Below are positions 24,541-37,493 of a stretch of 64,000 nt of DNA, piece after piece. This DNA comes from Dryococelus australis. Lineage: Eukaryota; Arthropoda; Insecta; Phasmatodea; Phasmatidae. The position numbers and the translations under genes were made by a program. Location: contig CM056994.1 in NCBI GenBank assembly GCA_029891345.1, positions 222,123,991 through 222,187,990 of the forward strand, given 5' to 3'. Position 1 is the stretch's first letter, and each line of letters begins with the position of its first letter. Under the pieces are notes generated by a model. It worked only from the letters and a program-made list of their open reading frames with translations, did not search any database and was not told the origin of the DNA.

Positions 24541-26080
24541 TTGTATATGTTAGGTTAGGTTAACATGTCTTTCAAAGTCCTGACATGGGGTAGAATGGGC
24601 GTGGTTCTATTAAAACATTCCATGTTCTACACAATATGAAAATACATTCTAAGTTCTTACGTACATGACTACATGTACTGGTAGGTAGGTTAAGTGGATG
24701 GCGAGAGAAAGAAAATATATGCAGAGTTCTATGGGGTGGAACGCACACAAGTACGGCTTGGTTGTACAGTTAGTTTGCTTGTATGGCTGATTGGCATGAC
24801 CTGATAACATATTCTGTTATATTGGCAGTATGAAAAAAAGTATATCTTAGATGGTGTGAGGAGAATAGTTTAATTGTTTGATTCGTTTTTTGTGTAATTA
24901 CTATGAGAGGGACAGAATGCTTAGTTGGTATGGTCGATTAGTATGAGGGGAATGGTTTGTATGGAGTTAAGACATTATGTGTGTCGTAGATGGTTAAATT
25001 AATAGTATTGATTTTATGATAGCATGGTTGGAATATTTGATTGGTTCGGTACCTAGAATGGCTTGTTTATATGTGTAACTGGCAAAGGTAAATAGGGCTG
25101 AAAGGGTAGTCAATATATTTGACAGTTATTATGGATAGTAAGTCTGAGGTACGGTGGTGGATATGGGCCGTATTGTTAATAGCATGAATGAGGCAAGCTA
25201 ATGTCATCGTGAAAGGTATTATATCTGTTTTGGTTCTCAGTACAATTCGATGCGGCTGTTAAGTAAAGCTGGAAGGAGGGGAGGTGAAGAGGAGTCTGAC
25301 GATGACTATAGTATGACGGTTGAATGTCGAGAGAAATAAAAAAATATATATTCAGAGTTCTTACGCGATGATTGGGTTAGGTGGAGTTAGGTTAGTTGAA
25401 GTTAGGTTAGGTTGAGTGGATACTGAACTGTTTACAAGATGGCGTGAAATTTACAAGCATTACATTTTATAGGAGTACATACAAGTCCCTACATGTATAT
25501 GCTTAAGTCTGGGATATAATTTTTTTAAAATGAAAATAAAGATCGAAAAAGTGTGAATAACCAATGTCCATAATATAAAACACTTGGCATATATTTCTAA
25601 AATATTGTCTATATATGCTTATAAAAATCCAATATGGCGCTTGTCAAAGTCACGTAATCATATATGCTGGTGACATATTCTTATCTGACTGATAACACGA
25701 ATCCGTAGACTCCTCACTCGATACACTTTCAACTTTAATAAAAAATACTTAAAATAAAAATAAAACACTTAAAGAAAGTTTATAAGGCAAATCTTTAGTA
25801 TTATATATGTAAGTTAAACCAAAATAATAAAAATAACATAAAAAATAAATACTTAAAAATATTTAAAATAAACAAACAAGATACTTAGAAATTATATAAG
25901 AAATAAAAATTATACAATAGAAATATATATAAGAAAATATTGTTATGTAAATGAAATTCATTAAAAATTATATAGTAAAAAATAAAAATGTTATGTCTTA
26001 AATGAGAGGCAAGATATAATTTATTTGGCTACAAGCTATATACTACTTATAAACTCTTGCCCCAGTATATGTCGTCATAG
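24541..26080. other. No supported gene; TTAGG-like runs
   Basis: GTTAGGTTAGGTTAAC at 24,549 and several spaced GTTAGGTTAG words at 25,375-25,425 resemble the insect telomere unit TTAGG. 25,500-26,030 is extremely A/T-rich. Nothing coding. Confidence 0.5.
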
Positions 26081-26083
26081 CCC

Positions 26084-26232
26084 CTGCCCTCTTAGCTCAG
26101 GGGTAGGGTGGTCGACTTGTAGTCGGAGGGTCGCAGGTTCGCGCCCCGTTGCCTCCGACGTGGCGGATGCTCTGCTCGATTGTCGCACTGGGAATTAGTC
26201 AACAGGGCAAAAAAAAAAAAAAAAAAAAAAAA
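26084..26232 (+). mobile_element. tRNA-derived SINE with poly(A) tail
   Basis: CTTAGCTCAGGGGTAGGG (A-box) and GGGTCGCAGGTTCGCGCCCC (B-box) lie at normal tRNA spacing, followed by about 50 bp of unrelated body and an A run at 26,211-26,232. The poly(A) tail and the body after the tRNA-like part mark it as a SINE rather than a tRNA gene. Confidence 0.75.
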
Positions 26233-26263
26233 GTCACAACAACGTCAAATGAAAGTTAAAAAA

Positions 26264-26361
26264 AAAAAGTGGTCTGAGGCGTAAGTCTGGCGACCCAAGG
26301 TCCGGCAGTTCGATCCCGCACTATTCCAGGTAGTATTTTGAGTTCCAAAAAAAAAAAAAAA
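26264..26361 (+). mobile_element. Second SINE-like unit with poly(A) tail
   Basis: TGGTCTGAGGCGTAAGTC followed by GGCAGTTCGATCCCGC (B-box-like), a short body and an A run at 26,347-26,361. It follows the previous poly(A) unit directly, so this may be a dimer or a second insertion into the A-rich tail. Confidence 0.5.
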
Positions 26362-26399
26362 AGCAGCGCCCCTATGGCGGCTGATCGACTAATCGAATG

Positions 26400-27282
26400 A
26401 GAGCTCCTAGCTCAGAACCAATATCAAACAAGAAACCGAGATGGCGTCAAATGAAGGTGAGGGATAAATAAAAAAATGTAAACAAAGATGGCGGCCTCCA
26501 GTAACAATCGATGCAAACAAATAATGAACGAATAGGAGAGATTGAGAGGAAGATAGAGAAAGAAAAAAGAAAGATTGCAAAAGAGAAAAATGGGAGCATT
26601 CGTAGAAAATCCTCGGAATGCAAGAGTATGACTTAGTGGTTACCAAGATGGTAGTCCAAGATGGCTGCGTACTGGCTACAAAGTTGGCGGTCGTACTGGC
26701 TAGCAATATGGCGGAATCCAAGATGGCAGTCGCGTGACCGCAATGACAGAGCGGGAAGTCCAGAATCCAAGATAACGACCGTGTGACCTTGGCACTTCAC
26801 ACTGCAGCCTGATATCCCCGAACCGTCATATGCCTGCTACTACTGTGTTTTAATGTTAAAACTCAGAGTACTGGTTGTAGTGATTCAAACACAATGAAAT
26901 TCTTGACAACCATATCTGTCCCTATAATATACAATGTAAGGGCTTGTGGTGGGTACCACAACGTTCACGTTTTGCTTAGGAATGTATGTGCGGAAACGTA
27001 CCACATCACATAGTACGTAGGTACCGTATTTGTGTAGACGTCGCTAGTCGTTACATCGAGCCCTTCTTATAAGTGAACCCAGAAGATAAACAGCGCACAG
27101 TATGTTGCAGACGTGGAAGAGATCAACATGTGGTTTGGTAGTATTTTGTTTGTCGCGGGGAAACGGTACATTTCTGCACATAAGTTCCTATGCAATAGGT
27201 AACCATCTTGGTCCCCACTACATTCCCTTACAATGTGTAATGGGAAAATGGGAATTTTGACACACACTTGTATGTATGTATG

Positions 27283-27359
<77 letters not shown>

Positions 27360-28100
27360 ATGTGTGTGTGTGTGTACATACACATAATTTCGACCTGCAC
27401 TGGCACCGATGTCCTGATTCCTGATAGCTCAGTCGACTAGGACTTCTGTCTTCTAGTTCAAGATGTGGCAGTTCGCCGCTCCTCATCTCCACAGCAATTC
27501 ATAATGTATTAAATCATATCACCTCGATAGAGGTGAGTGTCTGCATAATGGAACATTGCCCTTAGGCTTCAATCGACACCAGTGCTCCTAACAGCCGAGG
27601 ACGATATCAAACTACACTAGCGCTTCCTAGCATATACTGGGGAACCAAGATGGCACCCCTGATGGGCAACAATGTGGCAGCCGATAGTAGACAACCTATC
27701 AGATGATAATAAAACCAATATGACGTCCCTGGCAAGAGCAACCGACATCCAAGATGGCGGCCGACGCCAGCACCACCTAACAGACGATAGAAAAACCAAG
27801 ACGGATACCTACAGCAGAAGATACAAGATTACAGCTTACAGATATCTTATATGGTGGATGGAGTGAGAGAGGGAGCGAGCATGCGAGATAGAGAGGAGAG
27901 TAATATACATAAAACAACTAAAAAAACTCTAGAAACAAGATAATGGCATGGAATGACAAAGCATGAAGTACCAAGGCAGACTGACAGAATGAACTGGAAT
28001 TTCCTTGAAACAAGACTGTAGAGGCGAAAGAAGATGGCAGAAACATTGAGTTCCGGCGTCTATCTCCTTAGCTAACCTAAGATGGAGAGCTTCTTACGGT
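26400..28100. other. Block rich in AAGATGGCGG/C motifs; no supported gene
   Basis: CAAGATGG or AAGATGGCGGC words recur on the plus strand at about 26,481, 26,647, 26,658, 26,720, 27,647 and 27,751, with looser GGCGGTC and GCAATATGGCGG variants between. AAGATGGCGGC is the YY1-type site; the insect orthologue Pho binds GCCAT cores. A weak tRNA-like patch (TAGCTCAGTCGACTAGGA then GGCAGTTCGCC) is at 27,425-27,478. Frames here are short. Confidence 0.55.
27280..27380. repeat. (GTAT)n(TA)n(TG)n microsatellite
   Basis: GTATGTATGTAT, then about 60 bp of TATATA, then GTGTGTGTG. It produces spurious long open frames on both strands. Confidence 0.95.
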
Positions 28101-31100
28101 AGAAAAAATAAGATTAACTTGTCAAAACATTAAATTAAAATAAATAAGCGAAAGAAAATAAAGAATTAAACTTTAAAAATTGAAAAAGAATTACTGAAAA
28201 CCAAATTTAACATATAAGTTTAACATGTAAAAACTTAGGTAATAACATATATCTCAGAATGCTGCAGACAAATATCATAGAATTAAAAAAATGAACGTGT
28301 TACGTGATTTTGCTGTTGTGCAAATGAATATATGAGGAGTTGGAAACTAAGATGCACCAAAATATATACAAAATAAACATATGTTAGTGTCCCAAAACAT
28401 ATATGTAGCTGATTAGCATACTTGAATATAAACATATTACATGCTCTCTATTAAACCCTGACAAGCGATAAGGAATGTATTATAAAAAGGCACAGTAAAA
28501 ATATTTACTGATGTGTATGTATTAAGTTAATCTTAGTTGCATTATTAAGCATAACAAAATTTAAAAAAATACCGATTCTGTCAAAAACACCTTGCAAGGC
28601 ATACCTATCATGTTTGTCTTCCATTGCTGATACTTGTTCCATAACTATGAATTAGAACATGTTGATTTTTCTTTATAATGATACACATATTTCGAAGTTT
28701 CTGTCATTCTTGTCCGTTTTCTTTTCCAGGTTCAAACTGGCTTCAGAAAAGTTAGAAGTAGGCATGAACGGACTATAGGCAACTGCTATCGTAACATAAT
28801 ATTCACGGCAACTATACAGACGCAATGGTGAAGGAACTATGCATGATGCGAGACAAGATACGTGTTAAATAATATATCGCTTGCAGTATAACACCTTCAT
28901 ACACAAAATTCAGCCCGAAACTTCCGCATTTAAAAATGTTGTTCGAGCCTTAACGTATAAACAATGCAGTCTTAAAATTAAATGGAAGAACCACCTAAGT
29001 GATACTTTATTAAAAATCGGTGGAATAAATTCGGAACAAATGTATGGTCCTTAAACACACCTTATATATATTTATATATATTTATCTAAACAATATCTAT
29101 AATTTAGGCATGGCGTAGGGCCTCCAGTTCGAGACCCGAAACCATAAAAAATTAATTTTCTATTGGAGTTAGCTGACCCAAGCTGCTGCGGGGACTTAAA
29201 TACTCGTTCTAAACTAGGCGTTAAGCCATGAGAGGGGGTGACATTTTTACCCTAACTAATCAGCATGAGTGGCAGGTTCCAGAAGTCATGTAATTCTCAG
29301 AATTTGTGAGTGAAGCGCCATATATTTTATTTAGAATTACGACGCGCACTTCCTATGAGCTCGGTGACTCTAGCGCCCTAGGCGCCAGCATGACGAACTA
29401 AGAATGGTCGCCATGTTTCCCAGTCTAGGTCCAGCTGTTATGTTAAACGGGTGTCCGAGTTGGGATCTACAAGCGAACTTCACGTATTCGTTACCGTTCG
29501 TCGATTTCACGCTGCTAGATTGTGTAAGTAACAGTTAGCTTATAAGTATACAAAAGTCTTTCATATGTAGTTATTTTAATAATTTCGTCGTGAAAGCTGA
29601 TTTTGCATCGTGCCCTTTAGCAATTTTAAAGTATGCATTTACATTTCAATGATAATATGTATTAGACCCTAACACTAATTATTACATAAAACACTAAAGA
29701 AAAACATTAAAAACTAAATAGGTCACGGTGATATATAAAAAACAAAAACCAATGCTAATTATTTTTAAAAATATCTGCAATAGAAATACATTCATATTTA
29801 CATTTTTTTTATCGTTATCTATGTAAGTAAAAAAATGTAAGTTTTAGAATAAAAAATTGTTTTTGTAATTATTTAATGTGAAGATTTTTATTAAAACAGA
29901 ATTTTAACATGTACATAAATTATTTTTGTTTGATAAAATATTTAAAATTTCGGTTTATGAGTTGCTTTAAATGAAACAAAACCTTCGAATTGAAAGAAAC
30001 ATTAAAATATCAAATATTAGCCGACAACTTCTGTAAAAAGTTGCAAGATTACATGAATTCGGAATTGTTTAGTCCATGGCATGATTTTAACAAACTTTCA
30101 TTAAAGTATTTAAAAACTGCGCCCTTTCTAGACTATTAATCAAGAACGAAACTTTGCTTCGTTAAACGTTAAACGCCCTACGACCAGGAGGTGGAAGAAG
30201 ACCCGGGTGTCCCGGGGATGGTTGGCGCATTAAGTTTTCAGGCACTCCGTTTCGAGTGGTTTTCCTGGGAGGACAGGTTTTTCCCCATATACCATAATTA
30301 TATGCTTACCGAAAGTATCTTCACATGTGCTGTATAATTTCGCGGAGTTCCACGGAGATGTTACCTGGTTTGAATTTAATCAAGGACTAAAAGCAAAAAA
30401 TAAGAAGAAGAAAATTGGAATTGGAACTTTTCTGAATGTCAAGAATTTCCAGAAATTACATTAAATAATTTAAAGATTATGTGAACTGGTACGTTATTTC
30501 TAAATGTCAATTATGTTTAAAAACATTGAGAATTATTAAAATTTTGAATTGATTTCTAAAGAATTGATTGAAATAGTGAGCTCAAACAATTCAGAATTAA
30601 AATATTTTTTGAATAGGGCATGAAAAAAAAAATTACAAAACAGTGCAGTGCATCTACGGTTACTTGAAAATTTCCTTGTGGTGTAGAATAAAATCGTTGG
30701 TTTTTTATAAAACTAAAAAGAGAAACCGAAATCTATAGTAGAAATCCAAATATATTTTTCTAAAACTGAAAACAAGTATAAAGAAATTAAAATATAGAAA
30801 TTTAAAACTTAAAATACATTAATGAATACTATGCCATGTTGAACTTTAAATTCCTTTCGACCTCTGTATATAAATAAAGCATTTTTCAGATATAATTTTT
30901 AGATAAGGTTTTTAACCCTTTTTTTGCACATCTCAAAAGTAAATAAATATTTTTGAAAACGTGATCCAATACACAAATTATGTTTTAAAAATGTTTTCCC
31001 CACAATTCGAAATTTTGCTGCTTTATAACTTATAATATTATCAAATGCATTCAGTTTTTTAATTGAATAGTTATTTAACATTTTGATAAATACTTATAAT

Positions 31101-31968
31101 TTTGTCATTCATAGAAAATAAAATTTAAATAAATGATTAAAAAACATAACATTACAAGCTTTTAGTTAAGAACAAAGTTTACCGTTTTATTAAAATGTTT
31201 TAATAATACAAAAGTTACATGATGGAAAATCAAATAACAAAGTAACATGAGAAATGAGATGCTGTTCATAAACATAATTTTTTTTAATAATTGAGGAAGT
31301 TACATTAAAAAAAATGAATTCCAAGGAATAAGAAAATTAAGCAATAATGATTAATTATTATTTGCTCAGTAAAGCAATGTAAAACATAAATTGTCTGAAG
31401 AGCACTGTCAGTAATGTAAATTAATATGAAAATATATCAGAAGAGAAGTATGAAAAATCATACAAAATGGAAATAAATTGTGAACGTGGCAAATTTATTA
31501 CAGAATAGTATTAACAGGCTTGTATTGCTTCATGAAGTTTAAATAATGTATATTTTTATGTTTATAAAAAAAGTAAAACATATGTTTTCCATTTATAGTT
31601 ATTTTAACAAATTACAAATTTGTAAATAACTATAAGCAGACAGTATAAAGTTATACCATTAAACCATTAATGTATCGCAATTTTAGATTATGTAATAAAT
31701 TAATGAAATAATAGAAATCATGCTGGGTAAGGAGGCCCAGCACCTCGACATGGCCGAGACGGGCCCTACCTAGAAATGGCAACATATGTTTTCTATGACT
31801 AAGATTTAATATTATGTGAGTCACTCTGGTGAAATATGTTGAACTCATATGTCGAAAATAAAAGTTATGCGGTTCCGGCACAGAAAGCCCACCGGTGTCT
31901 TATACTGCACAAAAAGCAGTAATGAGCTCACACAAAGGTAAATAAAATGGAAATAAGCTCCTGGGGTA
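28101..31968. other. Mostly AT-rich, no supported gene; one possible first exon
   Basis: 29,340-29,530 is locally GC-richer (CCTAGGCGCC, GTCGCCATGTTTCC) and ends with GATTGT/GTAAGTAACAG, a good donor-like site near 29,523, so it could be a non-coding first exon with promoter. 29,085-29,165 matches 44,450-44,525 (AATATCTATAATTTAGGCAT; ATTAATTTTCTAT), a dispersed repeat. 30,165-30,310 holds a GC-rich patch with a CCCGGGTGTCCCGGGG word. The rest is very A/T-rich. Confidence 0.4.
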
Positions 31969-31977
31969 CAACAGCCT

Positions 31978-32360
31978 GTAGGAGTGAGTGATTGAAGAGA
32001 TTTGGGCGACGCTTAACAGTGAGGTCTTGAGAGCCGATGAGAGTGACTGAAGTGAGTATGGAGCGGCGCCGGAATGAGGGGGCGGGGAAACGGGAGATCA
32101 CCGAGAAAAAACGCCGACCAACGGCATCGTCCGGCACAATTCCCACTTGCGATGAGGTTATTAGAGCCGATGAGGATGAAGTGAGGTGAGAATGGAGCAG
32201 CGCCGGAATGAAAAGGTGGTGGAAAAGGGAGATCCCTGAAAAAATTTAAACTGTCCTGCATGATTCCCACTTGCGAAAATCCGGAGTGAACCGGCTGGGG
32301 ATTTAACCCAGTTCACCTTGGTGGGAGTCGATTAGTCTAACCGCTCAGCCACCGTGGCCC
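31978..32360 (-). mobile_element. tRNA-derived SINE with duplicated body and 9-bp TSD
   Basis: On the minus strand the head has GTGGCTGAGCGGTTAGAC (A-box) and CTGGGTTAAATCCCC (B-box). The body then contains two copies of a segment with ATCTCCC, TTCATTCCGGCGC, GCTCCAT and CTCATCGGCTC. The insertion is flanked by CAACAGCCT at 31,969-31,977 and at 32,361-32,369, a target-site duplication, which fixes the ends. A head-less body copy is at 13,287. Confidence 0.88.
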
Positions 32361-32369
32361 CAACAGCCT

Positions 32370-32880
32370 ACAAAAGACAAGAGCTCAACACAAGAATGAA
32401 AAAAACAATAAAAGTTCCGAAATTGGATTATTTATTGACATTACCAAGACTGGGTAAAACATAGTATTGGTTGTAAAGACTGTGTGTTGGTTAACAACAT
32501 GGTCAACCCCACCCCCTTTACATATCCCGTTTCAGACTATCGGCACTGGCTAATACTAACAAGCAGGAAGCAAGATTTTGTGAAAACGCCATAGTACAAA
32601 TAAAAATAGTCCTATTAATACGTAACAGGGGCCCTAAAGCTCTTTAAACCCCTCTAAAATTACATCTAAACATGCTGATTCCCTGCAATCATATAATAAT
32701 ATTTACCTACATATATTGCATATATTTCACACTGCTGTAAAATATTAGAAAAATTATTTTAATACTTTACTTTCGTTCTACCTGCGTTTTGACAGCCTTT
32801 CCCAGCAGCTTTTACTGTAAATAAATATATACGAAACTTATAATAATAAATTGCGAACGTAATTATTATACATATTGTGT
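32370..32880. other. No supported gene
   Basis: AT-rich sequence between the SINE and the LTR element. No motif of note. Confidence 0.5.
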
Positions 32881-32882
32881 GA

Positions 32883-33600
32883 TGATCGGCTGCGACCAAC
32901 ACAAGAAGAGAGGACTTTGTCTCTACATCTCATCAATGTAGATGTTAAACTGAAAGCAACAGAGACCCCACAGAAAATGCAAAAGGTCATGTTAAGGGTT
33001 TGTGTTTGCAGAGTGAAAAATTGCTTTATGAAGATACTTCTTTATATAAACTTCCCATTACAAGCATATATGAAAAATATATATGAAAATTCCCAAAAGG
33101 GTATAAAAGATATATTTTTTTCCAAGATTTTCTAAAGCATGATTTTAGTTTCCACCACAACTTTGCAATTACATAAATTAATACAATAATAAAAATGCAC
33201 AAAGATTATGCAACTTTCATAATTTTGGTAGCAAGGCCTTGATTTAAGTCCCTGGCCTGTCTACCCGCACAAGGGAAAAACACGCTTTATATACCAAAAC
33301 ATCAAATCTTCTAGATCATTTTCTACTGTTCTTCATTTGGAAATTGCGCCGTGTCCGGCTGGCTGGCGTCTCGTTGTCATAGTGATGCACAGGTGGAGGG
33401 TAAGGTGGATGGAGATGCTTCGAAGGAGGAAGCAATGCGCACGCCGCTCACTTGACGAGCAGCGGTCATGCAGGAAACAGCTGTAAGGTGGTGGCCGGTT
33501 GAATGGGTTCCGTCGCAGCAAAGGTAAGCCGTGTCCACGACCCTCGTGTAGAAACAGCTTTTCTAGGCACGGTGAACTTAGCTGTAATTTCCATGTGACA
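32883..33600 (-). repeat. 3' LTR
   Basis: Shares GAGGACTTTGTCTCTA, CAGAAAATGCAAAAGGTC, CAACTTTCATAATTTTGG-like, GGGTTCCGTCGCAGCAAAGG-like and GTAGAAACAGCTTTTCTAGG words with the copy at 38,328. A TTTATATA-like word near 33,286 may be the LTR TATA region. The high-coordinate edge is uncertain by about 120 bp. Confidence 0.85.
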
Positions 33601-34358
33601 TGTCGGTGTTGCTCACGCTGGCCAGGCCGTTACCCCAAGCTTCTCGATGATAGCAACATACAGCATTTAAAACAGATATACACCAGGGACTTACTCAACG
33701 ACTCGTAGAACATTACATTTTCAACTTTTACTAGGTAGGTGCTGTTCAAAAAAACTTTTTTACACAAATACTCATAAAAAATACTAACTATGAAACCAAT
33801 AAGCATATTTTAAACATGTGTGTACATCATTAAATATTTTTAACTCATTCTATTACCTCCCATACATTTCTATATGTACTTAATTCAACCACTAAGAGAG
33901 TATAATTCCATCATATTTCACATTAATACTCTTTAGAATTATCATTAAAATCATTCTAAAGCCAGTTCAAATTTTAACATTCTAAATATTTTTGGACGAT
34001 AAAACACATTTTTTCAACCATAACAGATTAGGGATTTTTTTAGGGGCAGGGGGAGCACCTTTACACTGCATTAGAAGGTATATAATAAATTTTTACAATG
34101 GGAAATGTCAACCTTTTCATAATTGTTGGGATAATGTGGAACAATAATAAATACAGTCACAGGCGAAAAAAAGTCTTACTTTTTTATACGGGCCTCGCCA
34201 TTTTACGGCTAGTTTAGCGCTAAAAAATTAATTTTTTAATTCAGGTGTCGAGCCTCAACTAACACTGATTTGAAATTTAAATCCTTATAGGAAACATTTG
34301 TTTCTATTACATTTTTTTAGTGATACGTAATTAAGTTACATGCCACAAATGCCCATAT

Positions 34359-35090
34359 TTATTCTAAATTTTTATGACTCACATTCTCCAAATAAATACA
34401 ATGGAGTGACCACACATTTAATAGGGGATGCAATAAACATCGTCCCAAAAATACATCGGCTGGAACATATTTATGAACACTATGAACAATATTTTTAAAA
34501 CACAAATATAGTACATCATCCCAGTGACATCCCGTATCAGATTGAAAACTACGTAAGGCAATTTTAATGTTACGGTTTACTCGTTCAACTAAGTTGGCCT
34601 GAGGGTGGTGCTGTGCAGTCTGCACCATTTTTAACCCCCATAAAAATTTTTAATATGTAAATACCTAAGACAAAAAGTACGTAGCAACGTCAGATACTAC
34701 AAACACGGGCGAGCCAAACACACTATATAATCTCTGCATAACTACCTTGCGGATTTCCGGTGTCTTTATGGTACAGAATAGGAAAAAATAAACAAACTTT
34801 CCGCAAGCTTATGTATAACTACGAAGACATATACACATCCAGAGGTACTCCTGGGCAAAGGACCCATTACGTCAAAATAAATGTTCTCCCGCGGATACGA
34901 TGCTATTGTACCTGCATATGGCCCTTCAGATTTTTTTTTTGTTTTTAGGTTTTGCATGCTGACACGCATCGCAACACCTAACGCAATTCTCTAAATCGGC
35001 GCGCACTCCTGGCCACGTAAAAAAAGTTCTAATACACGGGTTACTGTCTCATCGCATCCTACGTGACCTCCGTGATAAGATTATTGGTAA
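34359..35090 (-). pseudogene. Integrase of the LTR element
   Basis: The HHCC zinc residues can be read across frames near 34,960-35,080 (HGGHVGC, then RCCDACQHA). The core starts DVMGPLPRSTSGCVYVFVVI near 34,880; the position normally holding Asp after VVI is His. The C-terminal part of the core, HHPQANLVERVNRNIKIAL at 34,556-34,612, keeps the Glu, and VPADVFLGR follows. Frames change between the pieces. Confidence 0.85.
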
Positions 35091-35446
35091 CATTTAAATA
35101 CCATAGCCCTTAACTTTTAAGGAAAAAACTCCGAATTTTCCTAGTTTTGCCAATTTTCCTAGAAATTCTTCATGAACTACGCGACAAGAATTCTCGTTTT
35201 TAATTCGAGGTAAAATCTGTTTCCACTCCGTGTCAGAATTTTGGTGTACTTTTATATCCGTTAAGGCACTGGGAAACTTTTGCAACGTATTTAATTCTAA
35301 AAAATTTATGCCAACGGAATCTGAATCAGCTGACCGACTATCCACAGGTGCCCCATTCTTCACGTCTCAAATTCTTCTGCGCAGTACATGCGTGACAATG
35401 CGTCGGCGACAGAATTATCGATCCCTTTTTTGTGCTGCAAGGTAAA

Positions 35447-35839
35447 TTAAAAATGAGCTAGCCTAACCAGACACTTTGCCAATCTACCAGGTGGCTTCTG
35501 AGATGTTAATAACCAGCTGAGTGCTTGATTGTCCGTGAACAAAGTAGACGGTGCATGGTCTAAATTATCTGTAAACGTTTCCATTGCCCATATATAACTT
35601 AAATCCTCGTTCTCGTAAATTGTATATTTCCGATCAGTCTGAGTTAGCAATTTACTGGCGTATACTATCGGCACAAAATGGCCATTCTTCTTTTGGGTCA
35701 AACATGCCCTAACAACTACAGAACTTGCATAACAATGCAAAGAAATTTCTTCGGAAAAATTTCGCAAATGCAAAACAGGAGTGTTAGCTAACATTTCCTT
35801 TAATTTTTGGAAAGCATTTTCTTGTTCCGCATTCCACAC
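35447..35839 (-). pseudogene. RNase H-like domain of the LTR element
   Basis: An uninterrupted frame with ENAFQKLKEMLANTPVLHL, then IVYASKLLTQTDRKYTIYE, then LFTDNQALSWLLTSQ and PPGRLAKCLVRLAHF: the usual gypsy connection plus RNase H order. The usual Asp after LHC is read as Tyr here (LHCYASS), so one metal ligand seems lost. The linker to integrase is at 35,094-35,363. Confidence 0.85.
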
Positions 35840-36014
35840 AAGTTGTGCATTTTTTATTTTCCATGGTCCAGTAAAATCAAAGAATTTTGGAATAAATTTA
35901 CTGTAAAAATATTTTTACACCTTTAAAATATTTGGGTTGTGGAAAATTTACGACAGACTTTAACTTTTCAGGGTCATAAGTAGATTACCCTCGGAAATAA
36001 CAAAACCCTAAATA

Positions 36015-36859
36015 TCACATATGTTGTTGTGCCCAACTTATTTTTTCTAGGTCCACCTTCAGACCAGCATTTATTAATGCGTCTAGCATAAGTTGCAAGA
36101 GCTTAATGTGTTCCTCTAACGTGTTACTGTATACGCACACTGCATGAATGTACGTGAAGACGAACTCATACAAGCATCGTCCCAATACTTGATTCAATTC
36201 TCTAGACATACATTAGGGTCCCGAGTTTACCCTCATGGGCAACTGCGTTGGTACAACCCCCAAGGAGTACAAAAGGCTAACAGTGCCCTACTCTCAGGAT
36301 GTAATTTACACTGAAGTAAAGCTGAATTTAAATACAAAATTGTAAAATATTTTGCTCTTTGTAAATGCTGGAAAACAGTTTCCATAACTGGCACCAGATA
36401 TGAATCTACATACAATTTTTTTACTAACTTTACTGTAATTACATATTAGCCGATATTGACCTGTTTTTTTTTCGGCAACAAGAAAGACGGACTAGGATAC
36501 GGACTAATGGATTCTTCCACAATTTCCTGTTCCTGTAAACCAGTTATTAACTGTTTGAAAACATGCATTTTGGGAGCAGATACACGGTATGGCACGCACA
36601 CTACGAGCTCACTATCTTCTAACTTCAACACAGCAGCAGTTTCTTTACTGTGCCCTAACTTTGACGTCAACACATCACTATACTCTATTTTAAGCTGACC
36701 TAATGCCTGCACTATTTCTTCGGACTGCTGAAGCAACTGAATTTTACGACAGCGGGAAGGTTTAACTTGCAAAGATATTACTGTATCGGGGAAAAAACTA
36801 GACTTCGACACTTTTCTGGCTACGTCAATACATGTGTGGGTGCTTCCCAAAAAAAGCAA
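36015..36859 (-). pseudogene. Reverse transcriptase of the LTR element
   Basis: Pieces in order from 36,859 down: the N-terminal lead-in (VPYRVSAPKMHVFKQLI, SISPYPSPSFLLPKKK), the palm motif A region FTILYLNSALLQCKL where the usual Asp is Tyr, and the motif C region FTYIHAVCVYSNTLEEH where the usual YxDD is YIHA. All three catalytic aspartates are therefore gone. Stops separate the pieces. Confidence 0.88.
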
Positions 36860-37199
36860 TACCCAAAATCACATCACGTGATAAATTAAAAAAACACGGA
36901 ATAGCAATTCCCAGGAAAACTTTTCAATTATAATTTTTATCACAGCTACAATATTTGACTATATCAATCCTCCACATGCTAAGGAAAATACCGCAGACTT
37001 GCCCCATTTTAACTGCACAGTTCCAACTGGTGATTCACGCAAGATTTTATTGCAAGTTTCTTCCTCCCCGAATATACCAATGAGGACATGGTTAAGTTAG
37101 TAATTATTAATGGAACATGTAGCAAGCACTACTTATTAACCAAATTTGTGTTTAAAACAGAACCTATTCTTACAGGCTTTCCTCGCAACATACATTTGA

Positions 37200-37260
37200 A
37201 TTACATGTGACTAGGATTACCACATTTATAACAAATTATTACTTTTACCGGTTTTCGACC
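37200..37260 (-). pseudogene. Nucleocapsid zinc knuckle remnant
   Basis: The minus strand reads CYKCGNPSHM followed by a stop. This is the start of a CCHC knuckle (C-x2-C-x4-H-x4-C) lacking its last Cys. It sits between gag and reverse transcriptase, as expected. Confidence 0.6.
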
Positions 37261-37493
37261 TTCAGACTTTCTTTTATGTCAGACATTTTTCCGTCGAATA
37301 ATTATTCCGAAAACAAATCTGACATTATTGTTTCGGTTTTACCTGAATGGAATTTACCTCTCCTTTTTGGGTTTTATAAAAACATTTTGCTGTCGGGTGG
37401 TTTGTCCGGAAACAAATTTGACAATGTCATTTAGGTGATATTTCTTTGTACGCTTTGGCTTGCAATTGCCAACAGTTAATTCTATTTGAATTG

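Noticed and set aside
26090..26160. Functional tRNA gene
   Set aside because: A and B boxes are present but the unit continues into a body and poly(A) tail, and the cloverleaf is poor; called a SINE.
27067..27492. Long open frames with Tyr/Ile and His/Thr runs
   Set aside because: They are translations of (TA)n and (TG)n microsatellites and occur on both strands.
15400..28100. Complete Polinton with capsid, integrase and ATPase
   Set aside because: Only the polymerase and its leader could be read; no motif of the other genes and no long terminal inverted repeats were found.
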